Shown here piece after piece: positions 1-5,548 of a stretch of 8,251 nucleotides of DNA. This DNA is from Syntrophaceae bacterium UBA2208 (GTDB taxonomy: Bacteria; Desulfobacterota; BSN033; UBA1163). The notes under the pieces were generated by a model. That model did not search any database. It saw only the letters and a program-made list of their open reading frames with translations, and was not told the origin of the DNA. The DNA lies in NCBI GenBank assembly GCA_002327885.1, contig DCUS01000060.1, positions 1 to 8,251 on the forward strand, given 5' to 3'. Made by a program: the position numbers and the translations under genes. The first letter of the stretch is position 1. Each line of letters starts with the position of its first letter.

Positions 1-387
1 CGGCAAAAAGGTCAACCCGTGACGGAAGCAACGGGAGAGGTAAGGGGAGAGCCGGAGCGTATCGGGAAATATTATCTTGATGATGTCCGTATTCCGGACG
101 AACTCAATTATAAACCAAATAAATCCTTCATCTATGAAACCCCCAAATTTAAAGCAGGTATTTTACATTTTACGAAGTGGCGGCTTGACATACCGTCTTT
201 GATAGAGTTTTTTGTCTACAATATGGAAAAAGACAATTGGAAACTGATAAACAGTTTTAAGGGTAAAGAATCCTTCCTCAATTTTTCAAAGCCTGATAAA
301 ACCTGTACCATCAGGATGAAAGAGAAATGGATGGGCACGGCCATCGTAGAAATCCAAGTTGGACCGCTGGGAGAAAAAAAGATGTAA
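1..387 (+). CDS. Uncharacterised lipoprotein-like protein, 5' end probably outside the window
   Basis: The reading frame is open to the left edge and ends in TAA at 385-387. A GTG at 19 with AAAGG seven bases upstream could start a 122-residue protein. I prefer a partial gene, because the visible part has no signal peptide and begins with a polar, linker-like stretch, as expected after a lipobox. The body is a compact alpha/beta-looking domain: a KYYLDDVRIP-type strand, then YKPNKSFIYETPKFKAGIL, an SLIEFFVYNM helix, a NWKLINSF strand and a final VEIQVGP strand. I recall similar small exported lipoproteins in Deltaproteobacteria but cannot name a domain family or a function. It ends 9 bases before tilS, so the two are probably co-transcribed. 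There are no recognisable catalytic motifs. Confidence 0.65.
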   Translation, partial: RQKGQPVTEATGEVRGEPERIGKYYLDDVRIPDELNYKPNKSFIYETPKFKAGILHFTKWRLDIPSLIEFFVYNMEKDNWKLINSFKGKESFLNFSKPDKTCTIRMKEKWMGTAIVEIQVGPLGEKKM

Positions 388-396
388 GAGCGGGGT

Positions 397-1788
397 ATGT
401 TATTCAATCAAGTCGGAAGGACCATTGACCGCTACCGTTTATTGGAAAAAGGCGACCGGTTGATTGTAGGTGTTTCGGCAGGGGTGGATTCGATGGTCCT
501 CCTCTATTTATTAAATGCCTACCGCGAGGCATTTGGCCTCTCCTTGATCATTGCTCATGTCAATCATGGTTTCCGGCCTGAGGAGTCTGAAAAAGAAGCG
601 GCACTGGTTGAGAAGGAATCCAAACGGCTCGGCCTCCCTTTTGAATATGGACAATTTAATGTAAGAGAATTCCAAAAAATGTCGGGGCTTTCCCCGCAGG
701 ATGCAGCCAGGAAGATCCGTTTCCAATTCTTTCAAAATCTCATTGAAAAACATCAAGCCCGGAAGATTGCCCTGGGTCATAATGCAGATGATCAGGTAGA
801 AACCATCCTCTTAAGACTGATCAGGGGGTCCGGGTTACAGGGTTTAAAAGGGATACTCCCCATCCGGGAGGGAAGGGTGATTCGGCCCCTTCTTGAGGTA
901 TGGAGAGGAGAAATCGAGTCCTTCGCCATTAAAGAGGGGATCCATTTTCTCTTGGATTCATCAAATCTAAAGCAGGACTACCTTCGGAATAAAATACGCC
1001 TTGCCCTGATTCCCTCAGTTGAGAAAGAGTATCAGCCTCATTTTAAGCAAGTCCTCTTGAGGACATCAGCCATTCTCAGGGAAGAAAATGATTATTTGGA
1101 GAATGGTTCGGAGGAGGCTTATCAAAAGATTGTCCGGGAAGAACGAAACGCCATTTATTTCAAATTTTCTGAATATCAATCTCTTCATCAGGCGATCCAA
1201 TGGAGAGTGATCAGGAAGATGATGGATACCATTTGGGTCCAGGGGATGGCCGGGAAAGAGAGAGAGTGGTCAGATATTCATCAAATTCATCAGAAATTGC
1301 GCACCCCTCCACCAAGTTTCATATTAGAATTATCTTGTGGTGTCCGGATTGAAAAACGGTATGATATGGTTGAATTGGGGAAGGGAGTGTTAACCCCGTT
1401 TCCACCTTTTGAGGTTGAACTCATCTTCCCGGGCCATACCTTCATCGAAGAAATCGGAAAAGAAATCGTTATTGAAGTTGTGAATCGGGATCAAATTGGA
1501 GGTGGTATGAACTCTTCTATCATGACCTTTATGGATTACGAAAGCCTTCAATTTCCTCTAAAAGTAAGAAATTTCAGGCCAGGGGACAGGTTTCGTCCAT
1601 TGGGGGTTAAGGGAACTCAAAAGGTTAAAGAGTTTTTTATCGATCATAAGGTTCCCAGGTATGAAAGATCAAAAATCCCTTTGCTCACTTCTGGAGAAAT
1701 GATCGCTTGGGTCATCGGTTATAGGATTGATGAACGAGTAAAGGTCACTGAAAAGACAAAGAGGATCTTGAAAATTAAAATGGTGTAG
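397..1788 (+). CDS. tilS: tRNA(Ile)-lysidine synthase TilS
   Basis: TilS is cytoplasmic. It adenylates C34 of the CAU-anticodon tRNA-Ile and attaches lysine, changing both decoding (AUA) and aminoacylation. The 463-residue product has the N-terminal PP-loop ATPase domain: P-loop at residues 27-32, HVNHGFR at 54-60, LGHNADDQVET at 126-136, then LIRGSGLQGL, RPLL, the DSSN motif at 187-190 and RNKIR at 197-201. The C-terminal TilS domain is at about 390-460 (FRPGDRFRPLG, KVKEFFIDHKVPR). Length is normal for the family. The P-loop reads SAGVDS instead of the usual SGGxDS, so its first glycine is alanine; all other motifs are intact. The ATG start follows a G-rich GAGCGGGG rather than a classical Shine-Dalgarno, but the next motifs fit a start here. 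It lies 9 bases after the preceding gene. Confidence 0.95.
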   Translation: MLFNQVGRTIDRYRLLEKGDRLIVGVSAGVDSMVLLYLLNAYREAFGLSLIIAHVNHGFRPEESEKEAALVEKESKRLGLPFEYGQFNVREFQKMSGLSPQDAARKIRFQFFQNLIEKHQARKIALGHNADDQVETILLRLIRGSGLQGLKGILPIREGRVIRPLLEVWRGEIESFAIKEGIHFLLDSSNLKQDYLRNKIRLALIPSVEKEYQPHFKQVLLRTSAILREENDYLENGSEEAYQKIVREERNAIYFKFSEYQSLHQAIQWRVIRKMMDTIWVQGMAGKEREWSDIHQIHQKLRTPPPSFILELSCGVRIEKRYDMVELGKGVLTPFPPFEVELIFPGHTFIEEIGKEIVIEVVNRDQIGGGMNSSIMTFMDYESLQFPLKVRNFRPGDRFRPLGVKGTQKVKEFFIDHKVPRYERSKIPLLTSGEMIAWVIGYRIDERVKVTEKTKRILKIKMV

Positions 1789-1807
1789 GGAAACCCTTCC
1801 CTGTTTT
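1787..1807 (+). terminator. Rho-independent terminator after tilS
   Basis: The tilS stop codon runs into a short hairpin: AGGGAA at 1787-1792, loop ACCC, TTCCCT at 1797-1802, then G and four T. The stem is only 6 bp, so it is a modest terminator, but its place right after the stop supports the call. It separates tilS from the Rrf2 gene. Confidence 0.5.
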
Positions 1808-1846
1808 CGAAGTTTTGCCATCCTTCCGAAATTTCAATAGCCCCCC

Positions 1847-1880
1847 TTGACAATCTGTAAAAAATTAGGTTAAGGATACT
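1847..1880 (+). promoter_or_regulatory. Candidate promoter of the Rrf2 regulator gene
   Basis: A consensus -35 box TTGACA lies at 1847-1852. No good -10 follows at 16-18 bp: TTAAGG at 1870-1875 is poor, and GATACT at 1875-1880 matches better but is 22 bp away. An alternative -10, TAGAAT at 1890-1895, lies inside the operator but has no matching -35. Promoter activity is therefore an inference from the -35 and the position between a terminator and a gene. Confidence 0.35.
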
Positions 1881-1901
1881 CAATTCCTATAGAATTAGTA
1901 T
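1876..1901. promoter_or_regulatory. Near-palindromic operator, probably the Rrf2 autoregulatory site
   Basis: ATACT(C)AATTC at 1876-1886 faces GAATTAGTAT at 1892-1901, an inverted repeat perfect except for one extra C in the left arm. Flanking GGTTA (1868-1872) and TAACC (1909-1913) extend the symmetry imperfectly. Size and AT-rich symmetry suit an Rrf2-family dimer, and these regulators commonly control their own genes. The site ends 13 bases before the start codon, so bound protein would block transcription or early elongation. Assignment to this protein is inference. Confidence 0.6.
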
Positions 1902-1914
1902 GATTTGGTAACCA

Positions 1915-2358
1915 ATGAAAATATCAACGAAAATTAGATATGGAGCAAGAGCAATGTTAGAACTTGCTTCCCATTACGGAGAAGGCCCTCTTGAATTAAG
2001 GGAGATTGCCAAAAAAGAAAATATTTCTTTAAAGTATCTTGAGCAAGTAATTAATCCCCTTCGGGCGGCTGGCTTAGTGAGATCGATTCGTGGGTCCAAG
2101 GGGGGCTATTCATTAGCCAAACCTCCTTCTGAGATCTGTTTATATGATGTGGTGGAAACTTTAGATGGGCCGCTTCATTTGCTTGAGTGTTTGCATGATT
2201 CAAAGGTCTGTCAGAAAATTCCATCCTGTGTAACAAGAGAAATTTGGAAGGAGATTTCAGAAGCGATCTCTAAAATATTTAATTCGGTGACGTTGGAGGA
2301 AATGGTTAATCGGAAAAGAGAAAAGGAAGGGCGCACTCCTCCCATGTACCAAATATGA
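1915..2358 (+). CDS. Rrf2-family (IscR-like) transcriptional regulator
   Basis: A 147-residue winged-helix DNA-binding protein of the Rrf2 family, normal in length. The N-terminus MKISTKIRYGARAMLELA is the family hallmark and fixes the ATG start. The helix-turn-helix spans about residues 26-53, with LEQVINPLRAAGLV as recognition region, and the wing is SIRGSKGGYSLAKP at 57-70. Three cysteines at 92, 99 and 105 (C-x6-C-x5-C) match the position where IscR-type members bind an iron-sulfur cluster, so sensing of cluster or redox status is likely. A role in cysteine/sulfur control like CymR is an alternative. No clear Shine-Dalgarno precedes the start; the upstream bases belong to the operator region. 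It has its own terminator and sits before a set of sulfur-handling genes, which makes them candidate targets. Confidence 0.92.
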   Translation: MKISTKIRYGARAMLELASHYGEGPLELREIAKKENISLKYLEQVINPLRAAGLVRSIRGSKGGYSLAKPPSEICLYDVVETLDGPLHLLECLHDSKVCQKIPSCVTREIWKEISEAISKIFNSVTLEEMVNRKREKEGRTPPMYQI

Positions 2359-2389
2359 GTTAAACATTGCAAGAGCGTGAGGCGCAAGT

Positions 2390-2410
2390 CGGAAATGGTT
2401 TTTCCGTTTT
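2390..2410 (+). terminator. Rho-independent terminator after the Rrf2 gene
   Basis: CGGAAA at 2390-2395, loop TGGTT, TTTCCG at 2401-2406, followed by four T. A wider stem CGCAAG (2383-2388) with CTTGCG (2414-2419) encloses it, so the RNA may fold either as a terminator or as one long hairpin. It suggests the regulator is transcribed alone and that the next gene has its own promoter within about 200 bases. Confidence 0.5.
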
Positions 2411-2423
2411 CCCCTTGCGAATA

Positions 2424-2451
2424 AAGATTTCGATATAAGGATTTCGAATTC
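2424..2451. repeat. Heptad-periodic array B (14-bp period)
   Basis: GATTTCGA occurs at 2426-2433 and 2440-2447, exactly 14 bp apart, and the intervening heptads stay in register (AAGATTT at 2424, AGGATTT at 2438, CGATATA at 2431, CGAATTC at 2445). It follows the Rrf2 terminator. A weaker run of three heptads starting with CG lies just upstream at 2376-2396. Confidence 0.5.
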
Positions 2452-2452
2452 C
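2436..2452. promoter_or_regulatory. Possible second Rrf2 half-site upstream of the HcyBio gene
   Basis: TAAGGAT-N4-AATTCC here matches, without gaps, TAAGGAT-N4-AATTCC at 1871-1887, which includes the left arm of the Rrf2 operator. The right arm is not present. It overlaps heptad array B, so chance or shared repeat origin is possible. Confidence 0.3.
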
Positions 2453-2483
2453 CCCCGGATAAATCGGAGAGGGAGGTGATCTT

Positions 2484-2561
2484 ATGTTATGGATCATGGA
2501 AGGCCCCCAAAGGGGAAAAAAGACGAAATTTAAGATTCGCGACTTTAGATTTAAGATTTAG
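2484..2561 (+). CDS. Possible 25-codon upstream ORF with a very strong ribosome binding site
   Basis: GGAGGTGAT at 2472-2480 is an almost perfect complement of the 16S rRNA 3' end and lies 3 bases before an ATG at 2484. The frame runs 25 codons to TAG at 2559-2561. The predicted peptide starts MLWIMEGPQRGKKT and ends in a basic FKI/FRFKI stretch, which is encoded by the first heptads of array C. I recognise no homology. It could be a translated leader peptide, the remnant of a lost gene, or an untranslated accident. In its favour, other arrays in this window also begin at a gene's stop codon. The 3-base spacing counted from the end of the motif (8 from the GGAGG core) is acceptable. Confidence 0.35.
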   Translation: MLWIMEGPQRGKKTKFKIRDFRFKI

Positions 2562-2597
2562 ACGAATGTGGAATGCGTCATCCGCAATCTGCAATGA
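2528..2597. repeat. Heptad-periodic array C, ten units
   Basis: Seventy bases divide cleanly into 7-bp units. ATTTAAG is at 2528 and 2549, with variants ACTTTAG at 2542 and ATTTAGA at 2556. The word then drifts to GGAATGC at 2570, GCAATCT at 2584 and GCAATGA at 2591. It ends just before the HcyBio ribosome binding site. Confidence 0.65.
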
Positions 2598-2613
2598 AAC
2601 AGGGAGGAAAAAT

Positions 2614-3828
2614 ATGGCCAAGACCATTGAGGAAATAAACGAGAGGATTAAGAAAGGGAAGGCGATTGTATTCACTGCTGAAGAGATTATTGATTATGCT
2701 GCTGAAAAGGGAATGAAGCGGGCAGCACAGGAGGTGGATGTTGTTACCACGGGGACCTTCGGCCCCATGTGTTCTTCAGGGGCTTATTTCAATGTTGGGC
2801 ATTCAAAACCCCGGATCAAATTGGGGGGAGGAAAGACGACCCTTAACGATGTTCCGGTTTATACAGGCCTTGCTGCGGTAGATTTTTTCTTGGGAGCAAC
2901 AGCGATGCCAGACGATGATCCCAGGAATAAGATCTTCCCGGGAAAGTTTTCTTATGGAGGAGCCTATGTGATTGAGGAATTGGTGGCAGGAAAAGATGTG
3001 AGGCTTACTGCCTCGGCTTATGGGACAGATTGCTACCCCAGGAAAACTTTGGAAACCCATATCTCTCTGAAGGATATGAACGAAGCGATGCTTTTGAATA
3101 TCCGGAACGCCTATCAGAATTATAACGTAGCCGTTAATCTTTCCGAGAAAGTGATCTATACCTATATGGGAGTTCTTCAACCTAAAATGGGCAACGCAAA
3201 TTACTGCAGTGCAGGGCAGTTGAGTCCTTTGCTCAATGATCCGCTTTATAAGACCATCGGCATTGGGACTCGAATCTTCCTGGGTGGGGGAATTGGCTAT
3301 GTGGTGGGAAATGGAACCCAGCATAACCCAGGAGTGAAGAGGACGGAGGGAGGAGTTCCTAAAGCGCCCGCCGGAACTCTCTGTGTCTCGGGAGATCTCA
3401 AGAGGATGAGTTCCAAATGGCTCCGGGGAACTTCTTACACGGGGTACGGAGTGACCCTTACCGTTGGGGTTGGAGTTCCTATTCCGATTCTGGATGAGGA
3501 GGCGCTTCGATTTACTGCGGTTCGGGATGAAGAGATTTTCGCCCAGGTAGTGGATTACAGTGAGTCCTATCCTCAGTCCATTCCCGGGAGCATCGCCGAG
3601 GTGAATTATAAGCAACTTAAAAGCGGCAGGATTACGGTCCAGGGAAAAGAGATTCCAACATCCGGCCTTTCCAGTTATTGGAAAGCCAGAGAGGTCGCAA
3701 AAACTTTGAAGGATTGGATCGAAGCGGGGAAGTTCTTTTTAACTCGATCCGTTGAGCTTCTCCCTTCGGTAGATTCCGGAATTGTTTTTAAATCTTTAAA
3801 AGAACGGCCCGTCAAAAAAGATAAATGA
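2614..3828 (+). CDS. Homocysteine biosynthesis protein, DUF39/HcyBio family sulfurtransferase
   Basis: In methanogens a DUF39 protein together with a NIL-domain ferredoxin turns aspartate semialdehyde and sulfide-level sulfur into homocysteine. This is the same pair, next to each other. The product is 404 residues. Family-typical stretches are TTGTFGPMCSSGAYFNVGH (about 45-63), the glycine-rich IKLGGGKTTLNDVPVYTG (69-85), TASAYGTDCYPR (132-143), and the long GNGTQHNPG and GDLKRMSSKW segments in the middle. Cys53 and Cys140 are in conserved positions and are the candidates for carrying sulfur. No C-terminal CBS domains are present, unlike some archaeal members as I recall them. I chose the ATG at 2614 because GGAGG lies 6 bases upstream. 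An in-frame GTG at 2476 would add 46 residues of repeat-derived, unlike-family sequence. It is probably the first gene of a five-gene run. Confidence 0.9.
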   Translation: MAKTIEEINERIKKGKAIVFTAEEIIDYAAEKGMKRAAQEVDVVTTGTFGPMCSSGAYFNVGHSKPRIKLGGGKTTLNDVPVYTGLAAVDFFLGATAMPDDDPRNKIFPGKFSYGGAYVIEELVAGKDVRLTASAYGTDCYPRKTLETHISLKDMNEAMLLNIRNAYQNYNVAVNLSEKVIYTYMGVLQPKMGNANYCSAGQLSPLLNDPLYKTIGIGTRIFLGGGIGYVVGNGTQHNPGVKRTEGGVPKAPAGTLCVSGDLKRMSSKWLRGTSYTGYGVTLTVGVGVPIPILDEEALRFTAVRDEEIFAQVVDYSESYPQSIPGSIAEVNYKQLKSGRITVQGKEIPTSGLSSYWKAREVAKTLKDWIEAGKFFLTRSVELLPSVDSGIVFKSLKERPVKKDK

Positions 3829-3872
3829 TCAATTGCCAATGATCAACGACCATTGCCTATTGATCATTGATG
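3824..3872. repeat. Heptad-periodic array D, seven units, starting on a stop codon
   Basis: Seven 7-bp units in strict register follow the pattern A-A/T-T-G-N-Y-C. AATGATC is at 3824 and 3838, AATTGCC at 3831, ATTGATC at 3859 and ATTGATG at 3866. The HcyBio stop TGA (3826-3828) lies inside the first unit. The array also forms an inverted repeat of 10 bp: CAATGATCAA at 3837-3846 with TTGATCATTG at 3860-3869, loop 13 bases. No T-run follows. Confidence 0.7.
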
Positions 3873-3890
3873 TTTAAAAAGGAGTGTCCC

Positions 3891-4298
3891 ATGCAGAAAA
3901 AAAGGATTGTTCTCAGTTATCCCTCCCATCTTGTCGATCAACCGGTGATCTCGAAATTGGTCAAGGAGTATGATTTGATCGTCAACATCATGAGAGCCCG
4001 GATTACACCCAAGGAGGAGGGAAGGCTCGTGTTAGAGCTCACCGGAAAGAGAGCCGGGATGGAGGCAGGGTTTAAATATCTGAGCGAGATAGGTGTGGAG
4101 TTCCAGCCTTTGGCTCAGGATGTCAAATGGGATGAAGATCGCTGTACCCACTGCACGGCTTGCATCAGTATCTGCCCAACCAAGGCGTTGGATGTGGATA
4201 GAAAAACGATGGGGGTCTCGTTTAAACGGGACAAATGCATTGCCTGTGAGCTATGCATTCCAGTCTGCCCTTATCAGGCCATGGAAATCCTGTTTTAA
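3891..4298 (+). CDS. NIL-domain 2[4Fe-4S] ferredoxin, partner of HcyBio
   Basis: The 135-residue protein has an N-terminal NIL domain (about 3-76), the small regulatory-type fold also found in methionine ABC transporters. A bacterial-type ferredoxin domain follows, with two complete motifs: Cys85-88-91-95 followed by Pro, and Cys116-119-122-126 followed by Pro. Such proteins are the established partner of DUF39 proteins in homocysteine synthesis, supplying electrons or sulfur through the clusters. The ATG at 3891 is preceded by AAGGAG with good spacing; an ATG 24 bases upstream in the repeat array has no ribosome binding site. It lies 62 bases after HcyBio, separated only by array D, so co-transcription is likely. 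A general electron-transfer role is the alternative. Confidence 0.9.
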   Translation: MQKKRIVLSYPSHLVDQPVISKLVKEYDLIVNIMRARITPKEEGRLVLELTGKRAGMEAGFKYLSEIGVEFQPLAQDVKWDEDRCTHCTACISICPTKALDVDRKTMGVSFKRDKCIACELCIPVCPYQAMEILF

Positions 4299-4307
4299 GG
4301 GTAGTGG

Positions 4308-4363
4308 GCATAGCGCAAAGAGCTTAGGGCTGATAACAAAATAGACGCTTTGCGCTATTCCAA
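4308..4363. repeat. Heptad array E folded into an 11-bp inverted repeat
   Basis: ATAGCGCAAAG at 4310-4320 is perfectly complementary to CTTTGCGCTAT at 4348-4358, with a 27-base loop. The left side also reads as heptads beginning with GC (4308, 4315, 4322, 4329). No T-run follows, so it is not a standard terminator. It could form a stable stem in the RNA between the ferredoxin and mnmA, affecting processing or relative expression. Confidence 0.6.
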
Positions 4364-4384
4364 TATTTGAAAAAAGGCGATCCA

Positions 4385-5467
4385 TTGAAGCAAAGAGTTG
4401 TTGTGGCAATGAGCGGGGGGGTTGATTCGAGCACCGCCGCATGGCTTCTCAAGGAGGAAGGCTATGAAGTAATCGGAGCCACCATGTGCATCGGAAGATT
4501 GGATCAGACCCGGGGAGGGTCAGCCCGATGTTGTGGTCTTGCCGATATTGAAGATGCCAGACGCGTTGCTCTTCAACTTCAAATTCCTTTTTATGTCATC
4601 CCTCTTAGAGAGGAGTTTGAAAAAGAAGTCATCCAGTATTTTTGTGAAGAATACCTGAAGGGAAGAACGCCCAACCCTTGCGTCCTTTGTAATGAGAAAA
4701 TAAAGTTCGGGTATTTTTTAGAGAAGGCATTGGAACTTCAGGCCGATTTCATTGCCACAGGTCATTATGCAAGAGTGGATTTCGATGCCGAGGTTGGGCG
4801 TTATTTTTTAAAAAAAGGACGGGATCGGAGAAAAGATCAGTCTTATGTTCTCTTCCCTTTAACGCAAGACCAGCTTCGCCACACTCTCTTCCCATTGGGA
4901 GAATTTCGAAAAGAGGAAGTGAAGACGAAGGCGTTGCAATTGGGCCTTCGAGTTCATGACAAACCCGAAAGTCAGGAGGTCTGTTTCATTCAGGAAACCT
5001 CCTATCATTCTTTTTTAACAGAAAGGTTACAGGTGTCCATTGATTCAGGCCCTATCCTGGATAAAGATGGGAAGATATTGGGGAAGCATAAGGGGCTCCC
5101 TTTTTATACGATTGGCCAGAGAAGGGGTCTCCGTTTGGCAAAAGGCAAGCCTCTCTATGTGATTGGAATCGACCGAGAGAAGAACGCCATTGTTGTTGGA
5201 GAAGAGAAAGATGCGTATAGCGATACCTTTAGAGTTGACTCGGTCAATTGGATTATACCGCATAAAACAATTTCCTCGATGAATGCTCAGGTAAAGATCC
5301 GATATAACCATCCGGGTTCGGAGGCGATCCTTTCTCCAAAAGGAGAGGATGAGGTGGAGGTGAGATATCAATCTCCCCAGAAGGCAATCACCCCTGGGCA
5401 AGCAGCTGTTTTTTATGACGGAGAGACAGTAATGGGAGGAGGGTGGATCAGGGAAGTGATCAATTAG
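4385..5467 (+). CDS. mnmA: tRNA-specific 2-thiouridylase MnmA
   Basis: MnmA adenylates U34 of Lys, Glu and Gln tRNAs and inserts sulfur to give 2-thiouridine, in the cytoplasm. Motifs (360-residue product): P-loop SGGVDSS at 10-16, the NPCVLCN segment with Cys99 and Cys102, GHYARV near 126, and SQEVCFI with Cys200, the second catalytic cysteine. TIGQRRGL and the C-terminal beta-barrel ending GQAAVFYDGETVMGGGWI follow. Length is normal. Position 99 is Cys, not the Asp of the E. coli enzyme, giving a CxxC plus distal Cys set that has been linked to a [4Fe-4S] form of such thiolases. No ATG is available before the P-loop. I chose TTG at 4385, with AAAAAGG seven bases upstream; another TTG lies at 4367 without a ribosome binding site. 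The stop lies inside array F. Confidence 0.93.
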   Translation: MKQRVVVAMSGGVDSSTAAWLLKEEGYEVIGATMCIGRLDQTRGGSARCCGLADIEDARRVALQLQIPFYVIPLREEFEKEVIQYFCEEYLKGRTPNPCVLCNEKIKFGYFLEKALELQADFIATGHYARVDFDAEVGRYFLKKGRDRRKDQSYVLFPLTQDQLRHTLFPLGEFRKEEVKTKALQLGLRVHDKPESQEVCFIQETSYHSFLTERLQVSIDSGPILDKDGKILGKHKGLPFYTIGQRRGLRLAKGKPLYVIGIDREKNAIVVGEEKDAYSDTFRVDSVNWIIPHKTISSMNAQVKIRYNHPGSEAILSPKGEDEVEVRYQSPQKAITPGQAAVFYDGETVMGGGWIREVIN

Positions 5468-5517
5468 CATTGCACAATTAGCAATGATCAATTAGCATTT
5501 AAAAATTAGCAACCGAC
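5462..5517. repeat. Heptad-periodic array F: four exact AATTAGCA words at 14-bp steps
   Basis: AATTAGCA occurs at 5462, 5476, 5490 and 5504, each followed by six variable bases, so the period is exactly 14 bp (two heptads). The variable halves still resemble the family, and AATGATC at 5483 is the same heptad as in array D. The first unit contains the mnmA stop codon TAG (5465-5467). It is the clearest array in the window. Confidence 0.8.
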
Positions 5518-5548
5518 AAACGAAAACAGATCCCTACCATTAAAGCAT

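Noticed and set aside
2476..2613. N-terminal extension of HcyBio from GTG 2476
   Set aside because: The extra 46 residues are largely encoded by repeat array C, while ATG 2614 has GGAGG at ideal spacing and starts with family-like sequence.
2383..2613. SAM or other known riboswitch before HcyBio
   Set aside because: Only simple hairpins and repeats are visible; I could not match any known riboswitch core.
2803..3615. Long minus-strand open frame opposite HcyBio (270 codons)
   Set aside because: It lies wholly antisense to a well-supported gene, its translation shows no family motifs, and its length follows from the codon bias of the sense strand.
4093..4344. Plus-strand frame overlapping the NIL-ferredoxin
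   Set aside because: It is the shifted frame of the ferredoxin gene; the two cluster motifs show which frame is real.
5045..5491. Minus-strand open frame opposite the end of mnmA
   Set aside because: Antisense to conserved MnmA sequence, no ribosome binding site, protein unlike any family I know.
5462..5517. CRISPR array
   Set aside because: Constant part is 8 bases and variable part 6, far too short for repeats and spacers, and no cas genes are present.
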